The notes under the pieces were generated by a model. It had not been told where the DNA came from and did not search any database. It was given only the letters and a program-made list of their open reading frames with translations. 64,000 nucleotides of DNA from Acridotheres tristis. Its lineage: Eukaryota; Chordata; Aves; Passeriformes; Sturnidae. The stretch is from positions 1,884,001 to 1,948,000 of the forward strand of contig CM072891.1 in NCBI GenBank assembly GCA_037013685.1, in the 5' to 3' direction. Below are positions 50,964-63,842 of this stretch, in pieces; positions within the stretch are counted from its first letter, which is position 1, and each line of letters begins with the position of its first letter. Made by a program: the position numbers and the translations under genes.

Positions 50964-51026
50964 ATTTTTTTGTTTGTTTTTTTTTTTTTGTTTTGTTTGG
51001 ATCTTTTGGTGGTTTTTTTTCCCCCT
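50964..51026. repeat. T-rich TTTG low-complexity tract
   Basis: T runs with tttg units, a short unique insert, then a further T8-C5 pyrimidine run. Confidence 0.75.
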
Positions 51027-51240
51027 CCTGAAATATTAATGGTAGTCAATCACTGGATAATTTTCTAAAATGTTTTCTAAACATTTTCAATTTTTTTCTG
51101 TCACAGACAAGCTATTCCATTGGCAGCTTTTCCCCCCCCAGATTTCTACATTCATGTATTGACAAGAACAGACTGTTTAGAGTATTTTAAAGATATAGGG
51201 AATGTCTTGGAGATATGTGATGTTTTTCTTTATTTACCCT

Positions 51241-51310
51241 CGATACAACAATTATAAAATTTATTGTGAGTAATGGTGCCATATAAAGATTATATTAATA
51301 AGTCATTTTC
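51241..51310. repeat. member 1 of a two-copy diverged repeat
   Basis: From gatacaa through ttgtgagtaatggtgccata and on to taagtcatttt, this segment parallels the one at 53064-53130, with roughly three quarters of positions alike by eye. It does not look like CR1. Confidence 0.45.
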
Positions 51311-53063
51311 CACCTTCAGTTTTCTTATGTATGTATGGCAGGTCAGTATAACACAAAGTCAAGAAATGATTGTTGCATAAGAATTGCTGTTAAGTGTAAA
51401 AGCTCTTAACGTTCTTTAGGGGTTTCTTGAACTTAAGAAATAACTGTTTCAAATTATGATCTCTTATGATTTGTTCTCACTATTGCCAAGTTTTCCTTAA
51501 TTTTGAATCTGATTTGTCAGAGTCAAGTTTGGTGTCTGATTCCACCTCTGTTGCAATTAGATCATTTGCCTCCCAAAAACCAAAATTCTTTCTTACACAG
51601 TAATCAGAAAAAGGATTGGTTGGCTTGTTGATATTTTTGGGATCAACTTTTAAAGTACATAATTTGTTTTGCTAATTGGAAGCTTCAACAGAATCAGTAT
51701 AATCTGATACTCGTTTTGTACAAGATGGATTCAGAGCACAAGTCTTAAAGTCTGTGCAGAGTCTCAAGGTGAGATCCTTAAGTTAAAGTAGTTTACATTC
51801 AGTTTAATCTGTATTTTCTTTTTCTTTTACAAAACTTGAATCTCAGCAGAGAATTTAGAGTACAAGTTTAAGTTATTTTGCAGAATCTCAGAGGATGACA
51901 GCAGAGAGGTTCTTATCTTGTTCACCACTCTCTCCTACTAAGCCTAGAAGCAACTGAACCCAATATTATGAGATCATAGATGTAAATATTTGGTCATTAG
52001 AAGTTTAAAATAGGAGTTTGAATTTTTGGAATTTTGGGCTGTTATTTTGGTTTCAGTGAACTAAGCCAGCAGAGCAATGTCCCAGGTAAAAGAAGTGAAG
52101 TATTCACTATTTCTAGTCCTACAGCCAAAGAGATAGTTCTGGATTCAGTATTATTTTACAAACAGCTTTTTCCCATTGCTGTTTCTTGTAGTTTGAGATT
52201 GTATCTGAGACTATCTGAACAAGTAGTGTTTTGCTTCTAGATGCTTCATTATCATGCTTTTAGTTTAACTCTGGCAGAGGTAGGCTTGAGAGGTGCTTCA
52301 TTGTCATGACTAGTTTTGAAACTACATAAAAGTTACATATATTTAAAAGTTGTGGAAAAGAACTGGGGTCTTGAGAAAATTTATGTGGTAGATACGAAGT
52401 GTTCTGTATAGGCACTGAAAAACTTCCTCAAAATGCCTCTTTCACACACATCTTTTGTTTCTGTGCTGGTGTGTGCCCTGTGAAAGAAATAGTTTCGTGC
52501 CTGTTTAGTAGGAAGTCAGTTTTGTCATATAGGACAGCAAAGTGTTCTATATCCCTTTTTGTAGCTGTGCTGGGTATTTGTGTATCTTGGGTGTTGCAAA
52601 AATTTTTCAGCAAGTGAGTCATTTGAAAACCCTGTAAAATTTTTACAGGTATTCAGTGAGTTATCAAGTTACTTCATTGCTAAGTACCTGAGATGGAAAC
52701 ACATTTCAAAAAAGAGCCTTGGACAATTCCAGAGGTGCAGTGATAACTGGATGTGTTCTTTACCCCATTCCTTCCCATCTGTCAGAGGTGCAAACAAGGT
52801 GTACTACTGTATCTGCCAAATAACAGAGATGGACATAACATGTGCTTAATGTATGTAAATATTTTGTCACATGAAGAAGGCCAAAAATGGATAGCTGAAA
52901 ACATTTCAGTGTTCTAATTGCAACCAATAGGAAGTGTTCTGCTCTGTTTCTGTGTAGCATTTTTGTAGTACTAAAATCTTTCTATTCTTTTAGTCTAGTC
53001 TTTAGTAGTTTCTCCTGCTTGTGACTGACTGTACATTTGCAGTCATAGTATCTTTTGGTCTCA

Positions 53064-53130
53064 GATACAATTACAAAATATTTTGTGAGTCATGGTACCA
53101 TATAATGATTGTACTGGTAAGTTTTCATCA
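53064..53130. repeat. member 2 of a two-copy diverged repeat
   Basis: Same orientation as the segment at 51241-51310. The shared core is ttgtgagtcatggtaccata, followed by a related tail ending in taagttttcatca. The similarity is lost on both sides, so the copies are short. Confidence 0.45.
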
Positions 53131-53980
53131 CTGTTCATACATACATGGGAGATAAATATTCTTCCAAAAATAGTCTAATAGAATTTCAGTGTTTCAGTGT
53201 GTCATGACTTTCTAGAGAAGTCTTTTGATTTTCTTACCTTTCTTAAACAAAACATGATTGATAGGTGAGTGATCAGACGTTTGGTGAACTAGCTCATTTG
53301 CATATAAAAATAGAAATACAGTTGGGTACCTTAAACAATGTGATATATATCATGCCATGTGATTTCCAAGCAAATGAAAATTTCTGTATAAAACCACAAG
53401 TTTGACTAGCAGAGGAAAGAATATGGAGACAGAACATTTTGTATAATATCTGGAATTAAAAATTGTTTTGGCTGCTATAGGATGAAGCTGTACTGCATCA
53501 TGAAGAATGCTTTTATTTCATTGGCAAACTCCTGGGAGAATTTTTCTTAGTTTTGGATTGCTCTAGAAATGAATTGCACAGCTGTTCTTTTTGAAATTCT
53601 TTATTCCTTGACCATTTTGAGATACCATTTTCCTTTTCTTATACCAGGTGAAAAGGTTTATGAGGGATGTTAATGTCACTTCTTTTTCATTTTTAAAAAA
53701 CTAAAGGTTAGCACAGAAAAGGTAAAGATAATATTTTCCCTGAACTGATATTTAGAAATTGTTTTTTTACTAGAGTACATGGTAATTTTTAGGGTTTTTT
53801 TATATAGGTAACATTTTTCATGTTTTCTTCACCAATTTGTTGCTTACCCTCTTCTATTTTAGTCAATTTAAATACTATATACTTCTAAGTGAATATTCTG
53901 TAGTATTTTCTTTACCTTTTCCTCAAGCTAAATTAGAAAGGAAATGCAAAGTTGAGAAACACAGACGTTAAGTTTTGACT

Positions 53981-54080
53981 TCATAGAGTAATAGAGGTCA
54001 GAAGGGACCTCTGAAGGTCATTTTGTCCAATCCCACCCTGTTCCAGAGAAGCCATCTAGACCCAGTTGGCCAGGACCTTG
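53981..54080 (-). mobile_element. CR1 LINE fragment, 3' end
   Basis: The start (tcatagagtaatagaggtca) and the following gaagggacctctgaaggtca and ccaatcccaccctgttccag blocks match the reverse complement of the CR1 3' end. About 100 bases remain. It is more diverged from the octamer form than the copy at 31524, so it is either older or from another CR1 subfamily. Confidence 0.75.
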
Positions 54081-56903
54081 ATATTTGGGTCAAAGAATGA
54101 GAAGCAACCTGGAGCTCTTTAACAGTAGCTGCAAATAGTCTGGAGGGTAATTCAGTCAGGTTTTAGCGAGTTATCTATCAGTTGCTTAATGTAAAGGCTG
54201 TGGGCTGAGTAAATTTGGAAATCTGATAGTTAATCTCCATGTTGTAAAGTCCTGTCTCTTTGATTTAAAACTCACTATTTGCTCAGTTGAAATGTTGGTG
54301 ATTTTTTTTTTTTCTGAGAAGTTATTGCAGAAGAGCATTCTTAAAGTTTTGTACCTACTTTAACACCACTCAAGCTATTAAACTGCCCTGATTATTTTAT
54401 AGGGCAGAAGAGATACTATCTTGACAAGTTAGTTATTAGTATAGTAAGGGGCGAAGATTTCATGCAGTTTTATTCTGTGGAAGTTGAAAAATCAAACTCA
54501 ATTGCTTTACATACCAAGTAGAATTAAAATGGATGATCATCTTATTCTTAAATCTTTCGGCTTTATGATTAGCAATTTCTTCTGTTATGTTGAGCACTTG
54601 GGAGTTGTGATCTTTTTCCTTCCAAAGCTGAAAGACTTTCACAAATTTTAGAAGCTCTTCCATGCAGTGTTACCTTTCTTCTGCTAATGCACTAGGATTT
54701 AGTTGGTGAACAAAAAGTTGCACGGTGTATTGTGAATTAGTTTCGCAGCCTCTAATTTACATTTTTGTTATGTACCTCCTGGCATTATCTTGACAGGTAT
54801 TAGAAAAGGAAGTGAAGAAAGAATATGCCTGTTCTGGAACTCACATGGCATGTTGAGAAATTGGTGGCATTGTAGTGTGTCTGTTATTGAACTTGAAAAG
54901 GTTGGATTAGCACATTTCTCATATATCTACCTGCTTTTCACTGTTGTTCAGGGACAACACTGTGGGCCTTGTAAATTTTTAAAATGTATTATGTTTGTAC
55001 TTGTACTTGATATAAAATTGTTTTATTGACCAGGGCAGTATTTTCTTTAACTTTTTTCCTGTACTTTTTTCCTTTTAATGGGAGCTGTTAATGTAGCAAT
55101 TACTATGTAATATAGCAAAGTATGTATCTATTTTTATAGATTTTACAGATGTTAAATACTAGTTTAAAAAAATCTGTCTTTAGGTACATTTGTTTTATGA
55201 CACACCAGAATTTGGCAAGTTTTGAGTAGATGAAATATTGATGGACTTCTTAGCAAACTGCTGTTACATAACAAGTTTATTGAATCTTTGCACTTCTGCA
55301 TACAGAAGCACTTTTGCTGCTTTGATGACTGTAGCTGAGCAGGCACAGAATGATAAATATTCTATTTAGGATTATTCACTTGTATTTTTATTTGATTTTA
55401 TATTTTTGTTACAGACCTTCCTTTCTAGGTTAAATTTTACTGATGAAATCTTTAACTTGTATATCACCGATAAGTTCCAGCTAAGATTCCAGGTGTAAGC
55501 ATGTCCAGCAGGACTTCTAGTTCTCCAGATTCCACTGGCAGTTTTCCATGGATGTTTTGAAGTCCTGGTTACTTAACATATGGAGATGCTAGTAGTGAGG
55601 AGCCAGTACTTTGCTTTTCTATTAAGCTTGTATTGCCACCATCAAAGGGCTTAGACTACTGACTACACTGTGAGATGGGAGGTTTTATGAGCCTGTTGCC
55701 AGCTCCAACCTGAGTTCCAGTTAAGTATTGCTAATATATATATGAGATTAACAATTAAAATGAAATTTCATTAGATAAAAATGGAATAAAATAGGTCTAT
55801 ACAGTCTCCACATTTTTTTTTTTATTTAAATTAAATTCATTTTTCTTAAAATTTCTGTACAAGTAATAATGCCCAGAGTGAGATCCTAATTTGTTTGTCT
55901 TCATGGAAAGCACTTTTAACCTATATTTAATATATATTTAGGGAAGAAAACATGAAAAGGTCATGCCTACTGACAAACTTGTCTTACTCCATATTTTAAA
56001 GCATCATTATGGTCATCAGCAAAACCTTTTTCATAAGTAGTGCTGGAGTGCTAAGGACCCAATGATCCAGTGCACACTGGTATTTTATATCTTTCAGGAG
56101 CACAGTGGAGCTGAGGTGATCCTGCCAACTTTTACATTTTCTGGGACCATGAAAGAACTGGCAACCCTGCTTTTTCATACTGCCATATTTTTAGCTCCTT
56201 GCTGTAAACTATTTATCAAATCCTAAGATTAGAGAATAATTTGTAAGACTTGTAAGGACTTAAACTTCGTAGCATTTCAGGCACTGAGAGTTTTGATTTC
56301 CTATTTACTTGCATCCGTTGCACATATTTTTAATATTTGAATATAAGCAGGGAAGTGTCAAGACTCAAGATTGAAAAATCAGTTAATTAATATATTTCCC
56401 TTGCAAAAGAACTGTTTGCATAACAAAATTCATGTATTTTTCTGTACAAACAATGGCCTGAAATTGTAAATATTGAAGTTATCTTATATTTTATGCATTC
56501 AAAATTAATTTTACTTAAGTACCACAGATAAGTGCCATTTTAAATAACTTCTATCATTTGAACATGATATGTCTCACCTTGTTTTGTAGAGTTCATGCAA
56601 TTGAATTTTTCTCACTTTTAATCTCATATTTTTAGTTTCATTAAGATAATTGATTTTACACAGCTGCATTTATAACCCATCCTTGTTTGACTAATGAAAA
56701 CCTTTCATGTGCTTTCAGTAGGAGCCAGATTCTTGCACTTGTGGCACAGCTTCATTATCTTGCACTGAGTATGGACTGCAGTGTTAATAAAGCAATGACA
56801 ACTTTAATGTTGATGGTTTGGGATTTGACCAGGCAGTTATGGTAATTTGTTGCTAATAATATAAAAAGATACTTAAACAAAAGCCCAACATAATTTGTTA
56901 GGG

Positions 56904-56931
56904 TTTTTTTGTTGTTTGTTTTTTTTTTTTC
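56904..56931. repeat. T-rich TTG/TTTG tract
   Basis: T7, then gttgtttg, then T12. Followed by ccag, so it also looks like a polypyrimidine-AG site without a recognisable exon. Confidence 0.75.
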
Positions 56932-59276
56932 CAGATAATATGACTTGCATGTGGGAATAAATATGACTAAGAACAATAGTCTCTTCCCACACAAAATCTT
57001 GACCTAGTGAAGGGGAACAGTGGATTGAGACCCTGGTTTTATGAAAGCAATGTAGGATAGAGGGGGATATTCATGGAATTTTATTGATGACTTCAAGAAA
57101 TACGTTGCAAGTCAGAAGATGCCCATTGTATATGACAAGTCACTTGAGTGTTATCTTGGACCTATTTGTTTGCCTTTGTTTCTGTTTGATCTTGTACAAT
57201 GTGCAGTGTCATTAGATGCATCTATTCAGTTCCCTTATTAGTTAAATATTTTCTGTATAAGAAGCATGGAAAAATGCTTATATGAAATCAGTGAGAAAAG
57301 ATTATCACACATTTGTTGGGATTTTTTTTGTTTGTTTTCACAGAAGACTATTAATTATATTTGTGTTGTTTCAAGTGGTAGCATGCTATGTTTAGAATTT
57401 TGCACTTTCAATAATTATTGATAATATACCTTTTCATTTACGCTTATCTAACTTTTTCCAGTAAGCAGCCTTTCATAGTCTCCCTATTAAATGCAGATGC
57501 ATGTGCTCTGTCTTGTATTCTCTTTCATACACAAGGATGCATGCAATTTGAATTTAGGGTTACATTTACTGATCAGATATGTCCATATCTTTCAGTTGAT
57601 ACATAAGTCTTTGCTGTTGTAGTGGCTCATTTTATGAACTTATGTTAACATTTTTCCCTCAAACAGTTAATCATTTTCCAACATTTTAAACATTAGCATA
57701 CCATTATTCATTTTGCAGTGACAGATTCCAATATAAAATAAAATCTTGGTTTTAACTCTTTTCCCATTTTTAAATGATACACATACATAGGAGGATCATG
57801 AATATTTAAATTATCAGATAAAATTTTCTTGCACATTTGCTTTATGTTTTTGGTTAAAATATATACTTAGTACATACAAAAGCACAGGTTAGTGCTTTTC
57901 TTCATGTGTAATTTTTATCCCCAGTAGATGGCTTTTAATACTCTATAGATATACCTCTAAAAGAAATCTTCAGTAATTGCAAAACACAGGATGTTATTGG
58001 TTCATATTTTCAAGGTAATGGATAATTTTACTTGGCAATGAGGACACAACTTTTGCATCAGAGTTTCCATTCTGAAAATTGTTTTACAAAAACAAGAATT
58101 ATGCAGGACGTCATAAAATTAAAAGTAACTTTTTAGTTAAGTCTTGTATCAAAACTATATTTTAAACAGTATTGGTTCTGCAAAATAAATTGTATCCAAT
58201 CCAGTCTGGCAATTAAATGATGGTAAAGCCCTCTTACTGTCTACATAATATCAGATCACTTAAAAAATTAGGTTGAAATTTTGAATCCTCTGGGGTAGAT
58301 GCATTGTGCTTATTTATAAAGTGAATGGACTTTAGGTGCGAAGCCATTTGAAGAAACTCGCTGTTGAATCCCAGTGGAGACTTTCGGAACTATTAAACAG
58401 CTTAAAACAGAAAAATAATTTGTTTCCTTTAGAAGTAGAGAATTAAATGCAGAAGTTGTTCTGGCAATATTAATATTGTATTATTACTCTGTTGCTGATT
58501 GGATGCTACTGGTTTGTTAGGTGGCTGAAGGAAAATGTAGAAAATCAAAGCATAAGGGGAGTGATGAGATTTCCTATAGCCAAGGTCGCTATGACAGTAG
58601 AACTGCTGTTTCATAGAAGACAGCTGTAGTAGACCTGTGCAAGATAATTTCTGATATCTCTGCAGGAAGAGGGAGATACCCTACTGATGATTTTGTAGAG
58701 TAACCCTCATTCTGTTCCCTCCCACGTGTTGCCCCTTGTCTGTCTGTCCTTCTGAAGCAGTCTGTGTTTTCTGTGTAGATTCTGGGATGGTGACAGAGGT
58801 TGTAACAAGTCCTAACTGCTTTGGCTGACTCATTGTGCTTTCATCTATTAAATTTTTGGTATGTTGAAGATGCACTTCACTTTGCCTTGGCCAGTGATAA
58901 TTTCTGAGAATTAATTTTGATTTGATAGCAATATGTTAATGGTCTCTGTTTGGAAGCTCTATGATTAGCTAGTGCAGTAAAGCCATGTTAAAATGTATTT
59001 TAATACTAAAGGCCTAATTAATGAATGCATTATTTATAATTTTTGGAAAATTACTTGATAAATTGAATGCTAGCATTTTTATCTAGGTGTATCATTCTAT
59101 CTTACCTTTCTACCTTTGGCCTTTCAGGGCAAATACTTGGTTTAGATGCTTAAATCATCGCATATTTTAAACTAAGTTACTTCACTGTCTGGCGCTGATA
59201 TTTACAGAAATGAAGCTGTGAGTTGGAGCAAGCTTGTCTTAATCACAATAGACCATGGAAGAGGTAGTCAGATGAA

Positions 59277-59302
59277 TAAATAAAATAAAAATAAATAAAA
59301 TT
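59277..59302. repeat. AAATA/AAAT low-complexity patch
   Basis: Tandem-like ataaat and aataaaa units over about 25 bases. Confidence 0.65.
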
Positions 59303-62300
59303 TGTCTCTTAATATTCAAATTTTATCTAGGTTTATCTGGGATAAACCGTGAAACTTGTTCTTGATACATTCCCTTTAAATTCTCTTGTATTATCTAGAA
59401 GACTTACTTTTTACCCAGTAGTTGTTACTGTTGTCTTGGATCTTACTTCAGTCATTTAATCCTGTGTAAAAGCAAGATTGAAATTATCACTTGAGGCTAT
59501 CATAAAATAGCCTAAATACCTTCTGCTTCAGGAGTAACTAGAGAAGTAATATAGGATTAATTTGTTTTAAAATGAATTAGCTTAGGTTTTTAAAAACTAA
59601 AATATTGTGACTTTTGCTGTTTGCTTTCTGTTTGTTCCTATCTTAACTGCTTTCAAGACTTGCAGCTCTTCTCTGAGTTCTTGTGGGCCTTTTCCATGAC
59701 TCCTGTAAGGAAAAAAACCCAAACAGAACTAAGCTTTCCTGCAGTTCTTTTTATCCAAATATATCTATACAAGTCAGGTCTGGTTTATTTTAGTTTTGAG
59801 TCTGTGATGTGTAGTTAGGAGGAGTGAATTATGTGTGGGAATTCTTTTCAGGAGGCTTTATTTTGTCTGCCACACTTGGTCAACTGCTTGACACTTGTGG
59901 GGAAAAAGGTACTACTAGAGAGATATTCAGCTTGAAACCATTTCAGAAGGGTTGGACACTGGGCCAGTGACCTTCACTTTGGCTCTTTATATGGTGTAAA
60001 GTCAGGGTAGAGAGCTCTGTCTCAGGATAGATGCCTCTAGTTACTGGCATTTGTTAAAAGATAGGCTTCTGCATTTCATAGTGAAAAGAATCTGTTGGCA
60101 CCTAGATTTAGTAAATTGCAGTAACAAGTGTGATGGGTTTAAGTGTGTGAAATGCTGTGTTACTGTGTGGTGTGACCTTGGAGGTGCAAGCAGGAGACTT
60201 GAGAATTTTATATTTGCTTTAAAGTCTTCCCACGTGCAAATGTTCTTGTCCTTTGAGTAGGGTGTCCATGCACGTTTCAGTCGCACAAAGTTTACATTTA
60301 ATTTGTTAAAACTGTTGACTTCTTGTATATAACAGAGGATGTCTTTTCTTCAGCAAATCTTCATAATCTCAAGAGAGTGAAATTCTTCTATTTTCTTGCT
60401 TTGGAAAAATGACAATGTTTCTATTTCTCAATGTGAAACACTGGGTGTGTGGTGCCCTTTATAGCCACATAGTAACAATATTTAGACACATTTTCACAGT
60501 ACAATTAACTGCTGAGTGTCTTTAGAATAGTCTAAATAAGAAATATTTCCAATGTGATTTCATATGACTAATTTTTCCTACTGAACTGTCAGTAGATGTG
60601 ATAAAAGCTCAGCTACAGTATGTATTCCTGTTTCTAAGTGTTTATATGTTGCTTATTTTACATATTGCAGGAAGAGAAGGTTTGGCATGATTTTAAGCTG
60701 CGTAAAAAAGTTATGTTAAACAAAAAGCCGTTTTTGATGATATCTCTCTAGCACTTGAAGCACAAGTTGTTTTGAAGCACTTCTGTGGCTTTTATGCATT
60801 GGGAGTATGTCAATACAATATCTATGCCTTCAAAATCCTGTATAATTAAAATTTACTTCTGTTCTTGCCTTAGAAATTAGTTCAGTGTTTAAAAACCAAA
60901 TCTGTTTTACAGATGTATTTTTTCTGAGATATTAAATTTTTTACTTTTAAAATCGGAAATTATTGCCACTTACAAATGAAAAGGCTCATTAAAAATGCTT
61001 TGTTTCCTAAATTAAATAATATTGACAAGGTTGTCCTTCAGAGGGTTGTAATAGAGTATTTAATGATCAACTCTAGCTTTCTTTAATAACCTCAGTAAAA
61101 AGATAATTATCTTATATATAATCATCGGCTGATACACTTAGCAGCACGTGTATGATTCATTCTTTGCAGGTACTCACACTTTGTAGCCTAGAGATGTAAA
61201 GAACTCCATGCTTTTCTTGACAAGTATTATTAATGGTTAAAGGTGTTCTAAATGTCCCCGTTCTACATTGACAATGCCCTTGAATATAGACAGGAATGAC
61301 ATCTTCTGGGTTGTGTGAGCATTCAGTCTCAAATAACCAAATGGTGCTTGAGCTTTCCTGTGGCTGCCCAAATTAATAACAAGCAGTTGGATGTTGTACA
61401 TGGGTACCAAGTTGTGATAATTGGAAAGTTATTTAAATGCCACATAAACCAATTAAGAAGATATAAGTACTTTTCAGTTGCAAGAAAGAATTTTAGATAA
61501 CATTTAATAATGTATAATAATTAAATCTTCACAGCATTTGAAGTATGAGCTACTTCAGCTTGAACTCCAGCATGGTCAGTTTTTATCTACTAATGATAGA
61601 CTGATGATCCAAATTTACAATGTAATAGAATATTGAACTTAATTTTAGTGAACAGAATTTGGCTTCTGAGTTTCTTAGTTTTTGTGACTAACAGAAATAA
61701 TAGAGGATCAAGAACTCTCAAAACCTTAATATTTATTGTAATGTTTGTTCAGTATAGTTATAAAGTTAAAAAAAAATGCAAAATCAAAGGCAACCTATGT
61801 TAAGTGAAATAAAGCCATCAGAAGCTGAAACCGCCACAGTTTAAATTTTGGTAAAGCAGCAGCATGCTGTTTATTTTAGATTAACAATGTTTATATGCTT
61901 TTAGTTCTAGTATTTCATGTGGATTACAGCAAGTTACCATCTTTGATTTTTCCTTGTGCAGTGGGTTCAGTTTAAAATGTTTTGGATTTTTTTTTTAATA
62001 TGAATTTTGCTTATTGAAAGATGTTGAAAAAAATCCAGCAGTTTGAATGGAGTAACATGCATTGATCAATATGCCATCTTTCTATTTGATGAGAAAACCG
62101 TGTTTTTTACAGTGATGTTTTTAATTATCTTTGGCAGATATGAAATCGATATGAATTATGAGTACATACAAACAAAAATATTGCCTTTGAAACTTCAGAC
62201 AAGAAAGTCAAATACTCTCCTGCTTATCATCTCACTTAAACAGCACCCTCCAATCAAAAACTAGCTTGGAGGCTCTCCACAGCATCCAACAAGGAGAATG

Positions 62301-63762
62301 GCTTCCAGGGTTAATGTAATTTGGATTGTAGACAGTTTCTTATCTTTTTAATAGTATATAAATAGCCTAGCTATCACTAGAAACCAAATCATACCAAAGA
62401 AAGCAACAACAAAAAAAACCCCAGAACGACAAAACCAACAAACAAATGGTTTCTGAATCCTTACATTACACAGCAATCTTTTTATATAACCATGTGTTCG
62501 TGCTTTTTAGAGGTTATTTGTTTCCTCAACCCTGGAGTCCTGTGTAGTGATATGCTAAGTATAGAGTGGAGTTCTAGCTCTGATTTGTCAAATTATTATA
62601 GGTATTTTTTTAATCTTAGTTGTAAATTTAATTGGAATGAAGTATTTTGCATGTTCTTTGACAAACAACTTCTGTATTGTTGGTGCAGCAGAGGAGGACT
62701 GTGTCATCGAGTCTGACTTACACAAGGATCTCCTTCGAGGTTTTAAAGTTCTTTCTCTGAGCACACTGACAAGTTGTATCTCGAACTGGATTTGGGGCTA
62801 GGCAGCATCTCTACTTTATAGTGGGAAACTTCTCAATTTACTTTATAGTTGCACCTGCTTCAGTTAGACTTTGGTTTATTCTCTGACTTTTTTCTGCACT
62901 GTGCATACTTGCATATACTTTCTCTCTCTGAAATATATTACTGAGTGTAATCTTGTTCTGTGCCAAAGCAGGAGATGAAAGCTTTGTGGTCTAACAATGA
63001 ATAGAGGTAATAAATATTGCAAAGTTCTCTCTCGTGTAAGCATATGATAGATGCACATTGGTTCTTGATTTTGTTATTGCAATAGTTGTTTAAACTGAAA
63101 TATAAGCCCTTCTTACTGTGAAAAGCAACTGTTACATGACTAGCATGTTGTAGTAGAACAAAAAAGCAACTTTTGTTTTAGTTTCAGGCTCCAACTGAAT
63201 GTCTCATTTGCCAGTGTTTAGAATGTATTATTGTGGAGGAGAATAAGAGTGGTAGTGTTTACTTTCTCACAGATTTTCAATACACAGTCTAGTGATAAAA
63301 AAATTTAAAATATATAATCACTAGTACTTACAACTCAGTACAGAAAACTACTATGTAGTGTAATAGTAAAAGGAAAATTACTATGAATATATCTTTAAAA
63401 ACATATTTTTGCAATATTACCATAAATTCAATTCTGTATTGTGCCATCTCTTAATTAGGATCCCTTCTTTTAATGGGGCAGTAAAATAAAACTGCCTTTT
63501 AAATAAATTATTCTCAAGTCATAGGCTTTTTTTTGAAAGGTAGATTGCAAATGAGCATGTTGGTTATGCATCTTGGATTCTGGAAGAATAGGTTAGTTAT
63601 TTTGTTGTTTTTCATGTAACTTTTTGCATTCAAAACTCAGCAGGTGTTTCAAGACTCCCTTCTACTGTACAAGTTGCTGCTATTAACTAAAGATTACTAA
63701 ATTGTCTAATTTAGTTTTAGTTATTTGTACAATAAAGACGGTTTAATTTTGTAATGAAACTT

Positions 63763-63779
63763 AATTGTCTAAGACAATT
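63763..63779. repeat. perfect inverted repeat, 8-base arms
   Basis: aattgtct and agacaatt flank a single A. The loop is too short for a stable RNA hairpin without opening the inner pairs, so this is a palindrome in DNA terms. Confidence 0.7.
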
Positions 63780-63828
63780 TAGTTTAAAAGGTTTACTGTT
63801 CTGCCTTTCCAAAAAGCATATGAAATTG

Positions 63829-63842
63829 CACACATATGTGTG
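63829..63842. repeat. 14-base perfect palindrome in CA/TG patch
   Basis: cacacatatgtgtg reads the same on both strands. It lies in a short alternating purine-pyrimidine stretch and is probably of microsatellite origin. Confidence 0.7.

Larger units (their letters stand above)
32156..53980 (+). other. NOVA1: NOVA1 intron 2, third part
   Basis: About 22 kb of AT-rich intron with many T-rich and TTTG-type tracts and no supported exon. I looked for the usual exon 3 (second half of KH1) and did not see it. Two related segments at 51241-51310 and 53064-53130 are described separately. Confidence 0.65.

Noticed and set aside
52034..52086. Small exon-like segment with tttcag acceptor and cag|gtaaaa donor
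   Set aside because: The part between the two sites is about 30 bases, the encoded peptide is unremarkable, and such pairs are expected by chance in a 47 kb intron.
54797..54900. Segment with acceptor (ttgacag), matching phase 1 and an EERICL stretch recalling the ERVCL start of canonical exon 3
   Set aside because: After six similar residues the match fails: the beta3-alpha3 Gly is missing, two Trp occur where the helix should be, and the donor (aag|gttgga) is weak. It reads as coincidence or at best a decayed copy.
63763..63842. Two palindromes near the right edge as a possible RNA hairpin or miRNA precursor
   Set aside because: Arms are only 7-8 bases with almost no loop, and the flanking sequence does not extend the pairing to the length needed for a precursor.
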